58,659 bases of DNA from Mycobacterium parascrofulaceum ATCC BAA-614 (GTDB lineage Bacteria > Actinomycetota > Actinomycetes > Mycobacteriales > Mycobacteriaceae). The stretch is taken from assembly GCF_000164135.1 (NCBI RefSeq), contig NZ_GG770553.1:703189-761847 (forward strand), in the 5' to 3' direction. Positions 18,455 through 28,550 of this stretch are shown here, piece by piece; the stretch's first letter is position 1; the number at the start of each line of letters is the position of its first letter. Position numbers and translations under genes: made by a program. The notes under the pieces were generated by a model. It had not been told where the DNA came from. It saw only the letters and a program-made list of their open reading frames with translations, and did not search any database.

Positions 18455-19569
18455 AGCCGCTTGACCGCGGCGAGGATGCCTTCGGCGATCGCGTCGCGGG
18501 TTTGCGTGGAGACCAGCATCGCACGGTCCTGCGGATTGGTGATGTAGCCGACGTCGACCTGCACGGTCGGCATCCGGGTCAGGCGCAACAGATCCCACGT
18601 CCGGCCGTGCGTCCGGCAATCGCGTAACCCCGTGCGGGCGACCACTTCTCGTTGGATGAAGTCCGCGAGGTTGCGCCCGATCGTGGAGACCGAGCCGTGT
18701 GAATTGCCGAAATGGAAGGACGCGACGCCGCTGGCCGCGGCGCTGGGCTGGCTCTCGCAGCGCAAGCTGATCATCAGGTCCGCCCCGACGTTGTTGGCCG
18801 TGGCGGCGCGTTCGGCGTCGGAGGGGCTGCGGTTGACCGGTCGCGAGAGGAAGGTCTCCATGCCGATGGCGGTCATCCGCCCCTCGAGGCGGCTTGCCAA
18901 GTCCCACAACACGTCCGCTTCGCTGATCGGTCCCGACGGACCCTGCATCAGCTCGCCGAGGTCGGTGCCGCCGCGACCCGGATCGATGATGATCCGCTTG
19001 CCAGACAGCTTGGGCCCGGACCGGCGGACCAGTTCTTCTTCGCGGATAGCGTGCGGTGAGCCGCCGGTGACACGGGAGCTCAGAAAGTACAAGGAGCGCA
19101 ACGTTTCTGGCCCACAGATGCCGTCGGCGGCAAGGCCGTACTCGCGTTGGTACGACATCAACGCGTTGTGGGTCTGCAATCCGAAGTGCCCGTCGACCAG
19201 CCCGGTGTAGAAACCGAGGTCTTGGAGGCGGGCCTGCAGCGTGGCGACGTCGTCGCCATAAAGCGGGGCGCCGAACTGGTGGTACAGCGTGCGCGCGCCG
19301 AGCCGGTAGGAGGCCTCCTTCAACGCGCGGTAGGTGGCCTCGCCGACGATGCCGTCGACCAGCAGACCGCGGTGTTGCTGAAAGGCCCGCACCGCCTGGT
19401 CGAGCTCGGCGTCGAAGACTTCGGGGGAGACGTGCCGGCCGGTGGCGAGATCGTCCTCGGGGATGTCCAGCAGCCCCAGCGCTGCCAACGTGGCCCGGAC
19501 TTCGGTCACGGCTGCGCTGCGGTCACCACAGCGCAGCGCATCGCCGTATTCACGGCGCGGACTCGACAT
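18352..19569 (-). CDS. cwlM: CwlM, regulatory amidase-like protein
   Basis: CwlM is an essential mycobacterial protein that, when phosphorylated by PknB, activates MurA at the first step of peptidoglycan synthesis. The 405-residue protein has two N-terminal peptidoglycan-binding-like repeats (about residues 15-85 and 95-165, each with a VDG.FG/VDGIVG motif) and an Amidase_3 fold from about residue 190. The first zinc-ligand motif reads DPGRGGTDLG, with Arg in place of the usual His, so hydrolase activity is doubtful and a regulatory role is favoured. The gene converges with, and overlaps, the GNAT-like gene. Confidence 0.94.
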   Translation of the reverse strand: MSSPRREYGDALRCGDRSAAVTEVRATLAALGLLDIPEDDLATGRHVSPEVFDAELDQAVRAFQQHRGLLVDGIVGEATYRALKEASYRLGARTLYHQFGAPLYGDDVATLQARLQDLGFYTGLVDGHFGLQTHNALMSYQREYGLAADGICGPETLRSLYFLSSRVTGGSPHAIREEELVRRSGPKLSGKRIIIDPGRGGTDLGELMQGPSGPISEADVLWDLASRLEGRMTAIGMETFLSRPVNRSPSDAERAATANNVGADLMISLRCESQPSAAASGVASFHFGNSHGSVSTIGRNLADFIQREVVARTGLRDCRTHGRTWDLLRLTRMPTVQVDVGYITNPQDRAMLVSTQTRDAIAEGILAAVKRLYLLGKNDRPTGTFTFAELLAHELSVERSRLGGS

Positions 19570-19702
19570 ACCAAGGGCCCTCCGGGACAGACTGACAGGC
19601 TCGTATCAGGGCGACAGCTGGCAATTATTGTCGCAGATGCTTCGCGTAATCGGGAAAACCCCAGGCTGAACGCGGGGCGTGGTGCGGCGACGCAAATCCC
19701 GG

Positions 19703-20056
19703 TCAGCCGAGGTTGGGAACGGCGTCCGAAAGCTCGCGCAGCAACGCTGCCTTGCCTTTGGCGCCGACGATCCGCTTCACGGGCTGGCCGTCTTTGAACA
19801 GGATCATGGTCGGGATCGAGACCACCTGGAAGTCGCGCGCGGTCACCGGGTTGGCGTCGACGTCGAGCTTGGCGACGGTTAGCTGGCCGGCGCGCTCACT
19901 CGCGATTTCCTCGAGAACCGGCGCGACCATTTTGCACGGCCCGCACCATGTTGCCCAAAAGTCAACCAGCACAGGCTTATTGCTGGACAACACCTCGTTG
20001 GAAAACGATGCGTCGGAGACTTCGATTGTGGCTCCGGCTTTTTCGGCGTCGGTCAT
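19703..20056 (-). CDS. trxA: Thioredoxin
   Basis: A 117-residue thioredoxin with the active site WCGPCK near residue 40 and the cis-proline segment [12 protein letters not shown] near residue 80. It reduces protein disulfides using electrons from TrxB. Its ATG overlaps the trxB stop (ATGA), so the pair is translationally coupled. It corresponds to M. tuberculosis trxC. A short N-terminal extension ([15 protein letters not shown]) precedes the fold, as usual in mycobacteria. Confidence 0.97.
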   Translation of the reverse strand: MTDAEKAGATIEVSDASFSNEVLSSNKPVLVDFWATWCGPCKMVAPVLEEIASERAGQLTVAKLDVDANPVTARDFQVVSIPTMILFKDGQPVKRIVGAKGKAALLRELSDAVPNLG

Positions 20057-21060
20057 TGAGGTGCTCCAATCATCTCGGTACTGCCCGGAAATTCGGTGGC
20101 GTCGCTGTGGGCGGGGGTGCTGGATTCGGCGTGTTCGGCCAGCCAGCGTTCGGCGTCGATGGCTGCCGAGCAGCCGCTGCCGGCGGCGGTGATGGCCTGG
20201 CGGTAGGTGCGGTCGACCAGGTCCCCGGCGGCGAACACCCCCTCGATCGAGGTCGCCGTGGTTCGGCCCTGCACCAGCACATACCCGTCGGGATCGGTGT
20301 CGAGGACCTCGCGCACCAACTCCGAGCGCGGGTCGTGACCGATCGCCACGAACACCCCCGTGACCGCCAAGGTGGATTCCTGCCCGGTCACGGTGTCACG
20401 CACCCGCAACCCGTTGACGGTCTCCGAACCCTCCACCCCCAAAACCGCCTTGTTGGTCACGATGGTGATCTTGTCATTGGCCCGGGCCCGCTCGAGCATG
20501 ATCCGCGAGGCGCGGAACTCCTCGCGGCGATGCACCAGGGTCACGCTGCGCGCAAACCGGGTCAAAAACGTGGCCTCCTCCATCGCCGAGTCCCCGCCGC
20601 CGATCACCGCGATGTCCTGATCCCGGAAGAAGAACCCGTCACAGGTGGCACACGAGCTCACCCCGCGCCCCAGCAACTCCTGCTCCCCGGGCACCCCCAG
20701 ATAGCGCGCCGCCGCACCCATGGCCAAGATCACCGCCCGCGCCCGCACGGTCTGGCCCTCGGCCGTGGTCACCGACTTCACCGGCCCCTGCAGCGACACC
20801 GACTCCACGTCTTCCATCCGCAGATCGGCCCCGAACCGCAGCGCCTGCTCACGCATCTGATCCATCAACTCCGGGCCGGTGATGCCCTCACGAAAACCGG
20901 GGAAATTCTCCACCTCGGTCGTGGTCATCAACGCCCCACCAAACGACGTCCCCTCGAACACCACCGGCGCCAACTGCGCCCGCGCCGCATACAACGCCGC
21001 GGTATACCCGGCAGGACCCGAACCAATAACGATCACGTCGTGCACAGTGTCGGCGGTCAT
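20053..21060 (-). CDS. trxB: Thioredoxin reductase (NADPH)
   Basis: TrxB passes electrons from NADPH through FAD to thioredoxin. The 335-residue protein has the FAD-binding motif [12 protein letters not shown] near the N-terminus, the redox-active CATC at [10 protein letters not shown], the NADPH motif [11 protein letters not shown] and the C-terminal FAD motif [14 protein letters not shown]. Upstream at 21097-21122 is a SigH-type promoter. The downstream gene is the coupled thioredoxin. Confidence 0.97.
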   Translation of the reverse strand: MTADTVHDVIVIGSGPAGYTAALYAARAQLAPVVFEGTSFGGALMTTTEVENFPGFREGITGPELMDQMREQALRFGADLRMEDVESVSLQGPVKSVTTAEGQTVRARAVILAMGAAARYLGVPGEQELLGRGVSSCATCDGFFFRDQDIAVIGGGDSAMEEATFLTRFARSVTLVHRREEFRASRIMLERARANDKITIVTNKAVLGVEGSETVNGLRVRDTVTGQESTLAVTGVFVAIGHDPRSELVREVLDTDPDGYVLVQGRTTATSIEGVFAAGDLVDRTYRQAITAAGSGCSAAIDAERWLAEHAESSTPAHSDATEFPGSTEMIGAPQ

Positions 21061-21096
21061 AGAACCCTTTCAAACGATCGTCCCTGGATTCCTACA

Positions 21097-21122
21097 AACG
21101 CCAGCGTAGGTGCCGCTGTTCC
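21097..21122 (-). promoter_or_regulatory. SigH-type promoter of trxB-trxA
   Basis: On the minus strand the sequence reads GGAACA (21117-21122), 17 bases, then GTT (21097-21099), within CGGGAACA...CGTTTG. This matches the mycobacterial SigH consensus GGAAYA-N16-20-GTT, about 40 bp upstream of the trxB start. SigH control of trxB and trxC is established in M. tuberculosis; here it is inferred from the match. Confidence 0.75.
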
Positions 21123-21166
21123 CGGGAACCCTGTGATGCCGCCGGCGCAACCCATCTGCTACCACA

Positions 21167-21895
21167 CTAAGGGCGGGGGACTTGGGTGGTGGCCAACAAG
21201 CCGGTATCGGCGGCGTTGCAGTTCAGCGCCACCGCGTAAACCGCCAGGTTGTGCGGAGTGTCGGCCGGCACCACCAGCACGATGCCGGGGCGGGCGTTGA
21301 TCTCGACCCGGCGCCCGCCCAGCACCTGCGTGGACGCCGGATAGCCGAGGCCAGTGAGACAGGACGCGCGCCGCACCGGATCGGCCAGCGGGCCGTACTC
21401 GGGGCGCTGGCTGAGGAGCCCGACGATTTCGTCTGATGACAGCGGGATCACCATCGGCGGGGTCGAAACGGTGATGTGCTCGGCCGTCACCTGGGCGCTG
21501 GGGGCGGGTTCGGGCGCGGTGACGAGGGCCGCGGTGCCCACGCCGATCGCCGCGAGTACCGCGCCGACGCCGATCACCATGGCGAGCACCCGCGTGGGCC
21601 GGAGTCGCGGCCGGGCCGCGTGGTCGACGGGCGGGCCGGTTTCCGCCGAAGCGAGCGCCGCCGCCACCCGTGCGGTGACGTCGGGCGGGACCTCCGGGGC
21701 CGGGCCCCCGCCCAGCGTGGCGACGTCACAGCGCACTTGATTCAGCGCGCGCAGGATCTGCTCGGCCTCCGGGTCGTCGCGGACCCGGCGACGCACCCGC
21801 GCCGCGGATTCGTCGTCGAGCAGGCCGGCCTGCAGGTCGGCCAGGAGCTCGACCGTCAGGGGCGCCTCGTCGGCTTCGTTGTCGGGTTCACGCAT
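21167..21895 (-). CDS. rsmA: Probable anti-sigma-M factor (Rv3912-like)
   Basis: This 242-residue protein begins eight bases inside the sigM 3' end, as anti-sigma genes often do. The N-terminal ~80 residues (LLADLQAGLLDDESAARVRR) look like a cytoplasmic sigma-binding helical domain. One transmembrane segment, about residues 100-122 (VLAMVIGVGAVLAAIGVGTA), is followed by an extracytoplasmic domain rich in Pro and Val with two cysteines. It would hold SigM at the membrane. I see no HxxxCxxC zinc motif, so it is not a ZAS-type redox sensor. Confidence 0.85.
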   Translation of the reverse strand: MREPDNEADEAPLTVELLADLQAGLLDDESAARVRRRVRDDPEAEQILRALNQVRCDVATLGGGPAPEVPPDVTARVAAALASAETGPPVDHAARPRLRPTRVLAMVIGVGAVLAAIGVGTAALVTAPEPAPSAQVTAEHITVSTPPMVIPLSSDEIVGLLSQRPEYGPLADPVRRASCLTGLGYPASTQVLGGRRVEINARPGIVLVVPADTPHNLAVYAVALNCNAADTGLLATTQVPRP

Positions 21896-22499
21896 CCGCC
21901 CCAGTGTCCGTCATGGGCCGCTGCACGGCCACGGGTGGGGCGAGGTCGGGCGCGGGTTTCAGGTAGCCGAGGAGCCCGGCGAGGCGTGCCCGGGCCCGCG
22001 CGCATCGGCTCTTGACGGTGCCCTCGGCCACGCCCAACAGCGCGGCGGTGTCGGCCACCGAGTACCCCTGCATGTCGACGGCCACCACCGCCGCCCGCTG
22101 CTCGACGGGGAGCCGCATCAACGCGCGCTGCACCACCACGGCGGTCTCGACCTGGGCCGTGCGATCGGCCACCGGATAGACGTCCTCCAGCGGGACGGTC
22201 GGATGCGCCTTGGTGCGGCGCAGCCGGTCCAGGCAGGCGTTGACCACGATGCGATGCAGCCAGCTGTCGACGGCGGCGTCATGCCGGAAGGATCCGGCGG
22301 CGCGGTGGGCGGAGAGCATGGCGTCCTGCAGCGCGTCCTCGGCGTCCTCCGCGGTGCGCGTGGTCAGCCGGGCCAGCCGGTGCAGCTGTCGCTGATGGCG
22401 GAGGAACAACTCGCCGAAGGCGTGCCGATCGCCGTCGACGTGGGCCGCCAACAGCTCGGCATCACTGCGTTGGCGCTGGTTGTCCCCCGGGGAGCCCAC
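21888..22499 (-). CDS. sigM: ECF RNA polymerase sigma factor SigM
   Basis: A 203-residue ECF sigma factor with region 2 (DAELLAAHVDGDRHAFGELF through SWLHRIVVNACLDRLRR) and region 4 (LPVEQRAAVVAVDMQGYSVADTA... split here at VAEGTVKSRCARARARL). In M. tuberculosis SigM drives several secreted and ESX-related genes. The start used is GTG 22499. The codons just upstream still read PIGYCPAV, similar to the longer M. tuberculosis N-terminus I remember, but a TGA lies before any ATG/GTG, so the longer form cannot be made in the usual way. The gene overlaps its probable anti-sigma factor. Confidence 0.94.
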   Translation of the reverse strand: MGSPGDNQRQRSDAELLAAHVDGDRHAFGELFLRHQRQLHRLARLTTRTAEDAEDALQDAMLSAHRAAGSFRHDAAVDSWLHRIVVNACLDRLRRTKAHPTVPLEDVYPVADRTAQVETAVVVQRALMRLPVEQRAAVVAVDMQGYSVADTAALLGVAEGTVKSRCARARARLAGLLGYLKPAPDLAPPVAVQRPMTDTGADA

Positions 22500-22563
22500 G
22501 GCCGGACAGTAACCAATCGGCTGCCGGGCGGCACTTCACCACGGGCTGCCTTGTTGAGCGCGG

Positions 22564-25500
22564 TCAGGACGCGGCCTGGACCGTGATCTCGAAGAAACCG
22601 GCCTGGCTCTTGCCGTCGGTCGTGCCCAACGTGGAGATCCACACCAGCAGATTCGACGTCGGCGATCCGGCCCGCACCGGGATGACGTTGTGGCCCGGCT
22701 TGAGCGTGAAGGCCGGCGCCAGCACGGTGGTGTCGTTGAGCGCCGCGGGTGACGCCGTGGACGACGAGCGGATCTCGACCTTGGTGCCGGTGCTGGGGGT
22801 GTCGATGGTGACCTGCCCGACCACCGTGGGACTGGGCAGCTGCAGCATCAGCCCCTCGCCCTGCTTGAAGTTGGGGAACGGGACGGCGTCGGTGTAGACC
22901 TCGGTCGCCCAGGCGGTGGAGGGATCGCCGTCGATGGCCTGGCCGGCCGTGCTCGTGTTGTCGGCGTCGCCGTCGGGCGCGTAGACCGTCGCCTTGGTCG
23001 GTTTGACCATCCGGCCGGCGGCCGCGGAATTGGTGGCCGACGACGAGGTGGAAGACGAGGGACCGTTCAGCCCGAGCTCGTCCTTGTTGAGGCCGCCGCC
23101 GACATTGCCGAAGATCTTGCTCACCACCGACGCCAGCACCAGCAGCGCCGCCACGATGACGACCAGGCCGGCGCCGACACCGATCAACACGTTGCGGCGG
23201 CGGCGGGCGAGGACCGCGTCGTCCCGGCTTAGGGATGCGGGCGCGACGGCCGGGGCGGGCGAATCATCGATCGGGCCCAGCACCTCGGTCCGATCGGCCA
23301 CGGCGGTCGCCTGCTGTAGGAGATTCAAAAGTGTTGAGGCGCTGCGTATCCCGCCGTCCTCCTGGACCGCGCGGACCGCGACGGCCGAGATCTGGAAGGG
23401 AATGCCGCGGTCGATCACCATCGGCTCCACCGGCTGGCCCGCCGAGTCGCGTTCGGCCGGGGCCAGCCCGCTGCGCACGCTCGACTCCGTCAGCGGCCAC
23501 CGATTGACCAAGAGGGCGTACAGCGCGGCACCGATGCCGCGGATGTCGTCCTGCGGGTTGGCGTCGGGCATGGTCGCCGGGTAGGCGAGCACCACGTCGC
23601 CCTCGATGCTGACGCGCACCCGGCTCGGGTGGTCGATCGACAACGCGACGCCGGCCCGGTGGGCCGCGTCGGCGGCCGCGGCCAGCGATTGCATGGCCCG
23701 GACGGCGCCGACGGGTGACGGGGCGGTGTCGGCCACCTCCTGCAGCGACCCGCCGCGGACCCATTCGGAGACCACCAGGCCGCCGTGCCCGGTGTGGACC
23801 ACGTCGAGCACCCGGGCGATCCCGGGCTTGTCGATGCGGCTGAGCCGCAGCGTGCGGGACAGGATGTCTTGTAACACCTCGCCCGGCAACGCCCCGTCGG
23901 GGTCGACGAAGGTCAGCGCCACCTGCCGGTCCAGAGCGGTGTCCAGCGCCTGCCAGAACTGCAACGGCGGCGCGCCGCCGTGGAAAACCAGCAGGCGATA
24001 CCGGCCACCGGCGATGCGCGCACCCGGAACCAGATGCACGTCGTCTCCGGCCGGGTCGTTTCCGCGGTCGCGGGGCGCGTCGAACGCTGCCGGACCGCGC
24101 CGCGATTCGGGCGCGGCGCCGCCGTTGCGCTGGTCAGAGGGGCGCTCCGGGTTGCGGTCGGCGGGGATGTCGGGTTGGAAGTCGTCGGCGACCGGTCGTG
24201 GCAGCTCGGCACCCGACGCGGCGCTCTCGACAGGGCGGTCGGTCACCTCCGGTCCTTTCGCTAGCCGGGCTGGGGCTGCCCGCTCCGGAGGTCTGCGCCG
24301 GATCGGCTCCTGGACCGCATTTACCCCAGGCGGGGACGAATTCCTCTGCTCAGGGTACGTGACCGGGGACCGGCCGGACGATCGATCCGGTGTCATGGGT
24401 TTGCGGGGAAGCGGCACGCGGCCGCCGAAGCGGCGCCGGACGACGTCCAGCGCCGCCCGGGCCTCCGGAATGCCCGCGCGGAGCATCACCGCGGCCATGA
24501 TCGGCGCCATGATGACCGCCAGGATGAACAGGCGCAGCAACGAGCCGGCGCCGCCCCCATGCGCCGTCAGCCCGCCCAGCCCCAGCAGCCGATCGGCGAC
24601 GTGGGCCAGCAAGCCGGCCAGGAGGGAGGCCGTGATCGTCACCAGGATTGTGCGCAGCTCGCCTCGGCCGATCAGGTGCCCGCCGGCGGGCAGCAGGGTG
24701 TGCCGCAACAGGAGGTACCCGATGATCGCGCCGGCCAGGAACCCGATCCCGTTGGCCAGCCCCAGGTAGCCGGCCACCAGCTTGGGGTCGTCGGTGACGT
24801 GCGGCGCCAGCACGGATCCGACGATCTTGACCGCGGTGATGACGAGGATGATCACGATCGGCGTCCAGGGCTGCTCGCGCGCGTAGAAGACGCGAAGCTG
24901 CAGCAGCACCAGCCCGTAGGGGATCAGGGTGAAGGCCGACAGCGCGATCGCGGCGCCCAGGTACCCGGCGTCGACCCCGCCGAAGTGGCCGTAGGCGAAC
25001 AGCGCGCTGCCGATCGCAGGTCCGCCGACGGTCATGAACGCGACGATCGGGATCAGCGTGACCAGCGTCAGGCGGGTGGCCAGCGACAGGTCGGCGAGCA
25101 CGGCTTGGGTGTCGTCGGCGGCGGCGTTGCGGCTCAGCCGCGGCATCACCACGGTCAGCACGGTGACCCCGATCATGCCGAACGGCAGCATCAGGACCAG
25201 CCACGTGTAGTTGTAGATCGCGGGCCCCGAGGCCGCCGCCGTGCTGGCGATCTGGTTGCCGACGACCAGGCCGAGCTGGCTGATCAACACGTAGAGGACC
25301 ATCGCGGCGGCCATCGTGCCGAAACGTTTGAGGCGCTCGTCGATTCCCCACATGGGGCGCAGGTCGACGCGCTGGCGCCGCAACGCCACCAACAGCACCG
25401 CGGTCTGCGCGAAGACCCCCAGTGTGGTGCCGGCGCCGAGGACCAGCAGTTTGGCGTTGCCCATCCGGACGGGGTCGACTGACAGCTCACCGGGGACGGC

Positions 25501-26172
25501 CGCGTACACCGCCAGGGTCGCGAGGGCGACGACGTTGTTGACCACCGGCGCCCACGCCGTCGGCCCGAAGACGTTGCGGGTGTTCAGGATTGCCATGAAC
25601 ACCGACGTGAGGCCGTAGGCGAGCACCTGGGGCAGCAGGAGATAGGCGAAGGCGGTGGTCAGCGGCTCGTTGACCTGCGGGGCGCGGCCGAGCATGAGCC
25701 GCACCAGCAGCGGGGCGGCGAGCACCGACAGCGCGGTCGCCAACAGCAGCAGCGCGGTCGTCAGCGTGACCAGGCGGCGCACGAACGCCGCGCCGCCGTC
25801 GGGGTCGCCCTGCTCCGCGCGCGCCAGCACCGGCACGAATATCGCGGTGAAGGTCGCCTCCAGCACCAGCGCGGCCACCAGGTTCGGCAGCTGGTTGGCC
25901 ACCGAGAAGGCGCTCGACAGGGCGGCGCCCAGTATGGCCGCCAGCAGCACGATGCGGGCGAACCCGGTGAGCCGGCTGACCAGCGTGGCGAACGCCATGG
26001 CCCACGACCGCGACACCAAGGCGGCGTCGGACAGTTCGGGGCGCCGGCGGTCGACGCCCGCGGGGACGGGCGGCAGGGGCCCCGTGGGCGGGGAGCCCGG
26101 TGCCCGGGGCCGCCGCGACGGCTGGGGCAGGCGCTGCTGTTGCGGGGCGGCCTGCCGGTGGGCGGGGTTCAT
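22564..26172 (-). CDS. murJ: MurJ lipid II flippase fused to pseudokinase domain
   Basis: MurJ flips lipid II for peptidoglycan synthesis. The 1202-residue protein starts at ATG 26172, which overlaps the upstream stop (ATGA). After a Pro/Arg-rich tail, about 14 transmembrane segments of the MviN fold span roughly residues 50-580. A disordered linker follows, then a kinase-like domain at about 710-945 with SEWVRGGSLQEVAD but no catalytic HRD or DFG, hence a pseudokinase. A transmembrane segment at about 991-1014 leads to an extracytoplasmic C-terminal domain. In M. tuberculosis this pseudokinase is phosphorylated by PknB and binds FhaA. Confidence 0.96.
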   Translation of the reverse strand: MNPAHRQAAPQQQRLPQPSRRPRAPGSPPTGPLPPVPAGVDRRRPELSDAALVSRSWAMAFATLVSRLTGFARIVLLAAILGAALSSAFSVANQLPNLVAALVLEATFTAIFVPVLARAEQGDPDGGAAFVRRLVTLTTALLLLATALSVLAAPLLVRLMLGRAPQVNEPLTTAFAYLLLPQVLAYGLTSVFMAILNTRNVFGPTAWAPVVNNVVALATLAVYAAVPGELSVDPVRMGNAKLLVLGAGTTLGVFAQTAVLLVALRRQRVDLRPMWGIDERLKRFGTMAAAMVLYVLISQLGLVVGNQIASTAAASGPAIYNYTWLVLMLPFGMIGVTVLTVVMPRLSRNAAADDTQAVLADLSLATRLTLVTLIPIVAFMTVGGPAIGSALFAYGHFGGVDAGYLGAAIALSAFTLIPYGLVLLQLRVFYAREQPWTPIVIILVITAVKIVGSVLAPHVTDDPKLVAGYLGLANGIGFLAGAIIGYLLLRHTLLPAGGHLIGRGELRTILVTITASLLAGLLAHVADRLLGLGGLTAHGGGAGSLLRLFILAVIMAPIMAAVMLRAGIPEARAALDVVRRRFGGRVPLPRKPMTPDRSSGRSPVTYPEQRNSSPPGVNAVQEPIRRRPPERAAPARLAKGPEVTDRPVESAASGAELPRPVADDFQPDIPADRNPERPSDQRNGGAAPESRRGPAAFDAPRDRGNDPAGDDVHLVPGARIAGGRYRLLVFHGGAPPLQFWQALDTALDRQVALTFVDPDGALPGEVLQDILSRTLRLSRIDKPGIARVLDVVHTGHGGLVVSEWVRGGSLQEVADTAPSPVGAVRAMQSLAAAADAAHRAGVALSIDHPSRVRVSIEGDVVLAYPATMPDANPQDDIRGIGAALYALLVNRWPLTESSVRSGLAPAERDSAGQPVEPMVIDRGIPFQISAVAVRAVQEDGGIRSASTLLNLLQQATAVADRTEVLGPIDDSPAPAVAPASLSRDDAVLARRRRNVLIGVGAGLVVIVAALLVLASVVSKIFGNVGGGLNKDELGLNGPSSSTSSSATNSAAAGRMVKPTKATVYAPDGDADNTSTAGQAIDGDPSTAWATEVYTDAVPFPNFKQGEGLMLQLPSPTVVGQVTIDTPSTGTKVEIRSSSTASPAALNDTTVLAPAFTLKPGHNVIPVRAGSPTSNLLVWISTLGTTDGKSQAGFFEITVQAAS

Positions 26173-28550
26173 ACCCGGTGCTCTTGTTCGACCCGATGGT
26201 CGGCCCGGTCGTGAGCGTCGGCGTGACGCGGGTGCGGCGGGTCCGGGCGGTCCAGGTCGGCGCGGTCGGGCTGGCCGCGGAAGCGGTGCCACAGCCGCCG
26301 CCCGGCCAGCAACACCAGCACGGCGGCGGCGGTCATCGTGATCGCGAACAGGACCTTGCCGTAGGCATTGGAGTGCACCGACAGGCGCACCGGTTCGCCC
26401 AGCCGCATGCCGTCCGGGGTCCGCAGCGACACGTCGATGGCGACGCGTTGGGTGAAGTTCACTTCGATCGGCACCCGCAGCGGTAGATATCCCGGCGGCA
26501 GCTCGATCTGGCCCACGTCGGTGACGCTCATCCCCGGCGGGGCGTCGACCTGCAGCCGCACCCGGATGGGCACGGCCAGGCCGTTGTGCAGCGCCAGCGG
26601 CAGCGGGCTGTGCTCGGTGGCCAGCGTGTACGAGCCGCCCGGGTTGACGATGGTGACGGCGCCGAACAGGTCGTTGATCGTCTTGCCGACGACGGCCAGG
26701 CGCTGCTGGGCCAGTCCGTTGCGGGTGTCGGGCGGCTCGGATTGGCTCAACGCGCGCAGCATGTCTTCACGCAGGGGGGCGGTGTACGCGAAGCCGGTCA
26801 GCCCGGTGCGTTCGTCGGTGCTGAGCGCGGAGGTCAGGCCCCACAGCCGGCCGACCTGACCGGCGATCGCGGCGGTGACGTCGTCGCCGAAGCGGCCGCG
26901 CGCGGAGGTGTAGGTGCCCGGCGGCTGGGACGGATCGGTGCGGGCGGCGGCGTCGGCGATTACCGCCGGCAACGGCCGCGACACCGCCAGGCCCGAACGG
27001 ATGCTGGTGGTCAGCGCGGTCAGGATGACGTGGGCGTCGTCGGCCTGCAGGTTCCACGTCGCCGGCGGGACCAGGAGCTGGGTGCGGGGGGCGTCGTCGC
27101 GCCGTAAGGCGTGCCAGAACATCGAGCCCAGGGCGTCCTGGCGGCGCGCGGTCACGGAGTCGTGCGCGAGCCGGACGGTCAGCGAGGGGTCCAGGTAGGT
27201 GGGCGCGGCGGGGGAGCTTCCCGCCCCGGCCAGGGCGGCGCCGACCGCCGGGTCGAACGGTGCCACCACTACTTGCGGGGACAGCCGCCGCGGCGCGGTG
27301 TCGACGGTGGTCTCGGAGGATCCCCGCGCATCGGGGGCGGACAGGTCGGCGGCGGCGACGGCGACGGTGCTTTGGTTGGCGCCCAACAGGGACACCGCGC
27401 GGTTGGTCAGCGGACCGTCGGGTAATAGGGTGGCGCCGCGCACCGAGGCCACGTCCAGGATGCGGTCGACGATGCTGTTGACGCCGGTGGTGGCGGCCGC
27501 GCTGAGCCCTCGGTCGTTGACGCGTTGCAGGGCGTCCAGGTCGGCTTGCGCGTAAGGCAGCGGCACGACACAGGTGCGTTGCGCCAGCGCGCGCAGCCGG
27601 TCGAGCCATTCGACCGCCGCGGCCTGCCCGGCGCCCGGATGCGTCGGGGTGCCCGGGAGTTGGGCGGGCCCGTCCGGCGAATCGGAGACCACGTAGCCGG
27701 CGGTCATCGCGTTGACAGTGACGAGCAGGTCGGGGTCGACGGCCAGACACAGGGCGCGGCCGACGGCGCCGTCGGGGTCGACGTCGTGGCTGGTGGCGAC
27801 CTCGGCCGCGGACAGCAGGATGTCCAGCCGGCCGCCGCCGGCCAGGGAGGTGGCCAGCTCGTCGTCGACCAGGCGGACCGGGATGGTGCCGCCGGGGACG
27901 CCCGGGGCCAGCCGGGGCCGGTCGGCCAGCGGCCACAGCATGGTGATCCACACCGGTTTGGAGGTGTCGGGCGCGACCGCCGAACTCAGGTCGCCGCCCT
28001 GGTCGGGCGGGACGCCGACCACCGGCAACAGGAACCGCGCGTTGTCCAGGCGGGCGGGGGCGCCGTAGTCGGGTGTCCCGTTGACGTTGACCAGGACCGG
28101 GTAGATGCCCGGTTTCTCGACGCCCAGCGACTGCTTGGTCAGCGAGCGCAGCGGCGCGGACAGGGTGAAGCCGGCCTCTTGCCCGCGCTGTAGTTCGGGA
28201 GCCACCGTGAGGAAGTCGGCGGCCGGCTGGTATTGGTCGGTGTCGCCGTCCAGGGTGGTCCGCAAGCCCGTGGACGCGGTGACCGCACCGGCGTGTTCGA
28301 GCCGGACCATCACGTCGCGCACGGGACGGTCGCCGATGTTGGTCACCATGCCGCTGACCGTGACGACGGGCTGGCTCGACGTGGTGACCACGTCCGGGGT
28401 CACTTGGTCGATGCGGACCCGGACGAAGGGCGTGACACCGGGCTCGCCCGCGGCCGCGCGCGGCGCGACGGGCCCGGTGAGCACCGCAAACCCGGCCACG
28501 ATGCCGATCACTGCCGCGAGGCGCAACAAGCAGAGTCGGGACGCCGTCAC
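26169..28550 (-). CDS. DUF6049 exported membrane protein (Rv3909-like)
   Basis: The 793-residue protein has a signal-like N-terminus ([21 protein letters not shown]), a large extracytoplasmic region with beta-rich domains, and one C-terminal transmembrane segment at about 733-755 ([18 protein letters not shown]) before a basic cytoplasmic tail. It starts at a GTG overlapping the Nudix gene stop and its own stop overlaps the murJ start, so the three genes form a coupled run. The family is conserved next to murJ in actinobacteria, suggesting an envelope role; its biochemical function is unknown to me. Confidence 0.92.
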   Translation of the reverse strand: MTASRLCLLRLAAVIGIVAGFAVLTGPVAPRAAAGEPGVTPFVRVRIDQVTPDVVTTSSQPVVTVSGMVTNIGDRPVRDVMVRLEHAGAVTASTGLRTTLDGDTDQYQPAADFLTVAPELQRGQEAGFTLSAPLRSLTKQSLGVEKPGIYPVLVNVNGTPDYGAPARLDNARFLLPVVGVPPDQGGDLSSAVAPDTSKPVWITMLWPLADRPRLAPGVPGGTIPVRLVDDELATSLAGGGRLDILLSAAEVATSHDVDPDGAVGRALCLAVDPDLLVTVNAMTAGYVVSDSPDGPAQLPGTPTHPGAGQAAAVEWLDRLRALAQRTCVVPLPYAQADLDALQRVNDRGLSAAATTGVNSIVDRILDVASVRGATLLPDGPLTNRAVSLLGANQSTVAVAAADLSAPDARGSSETTVDTAPRRLSPQVVVAPFDPAVGAALAGAGSSPAAPTYLDPSLTVRLAHDSVTARRQDALGSMFWHALRRDDAPRTQLLVPPATWNLQADDAHVILTALTTSIRSGLAVSRPLPAVIADAAARTDPSQPPGTYTSARGRFGDDVTAAIAGQVGRLWGLTSALSTDERTGLTGFAYTAPLREDMLRALSQSEPPDTRNGLAQQRLAVVGKTINDLFGAVTIVNPGGSYTLATEHSPLPLALHNGLAVPIRVRLQVDAPPGMSVTDVGQIELPPGYLPLRVPIEVNFTQRVAIDVSLRTPDGMRLGEPVRLSVHSNAYGKVLFAITMTAAAVLVLLAGRRLWHRFRGQPDRADLDRPDPPHPRHADAHDRADHRVEQEHRV

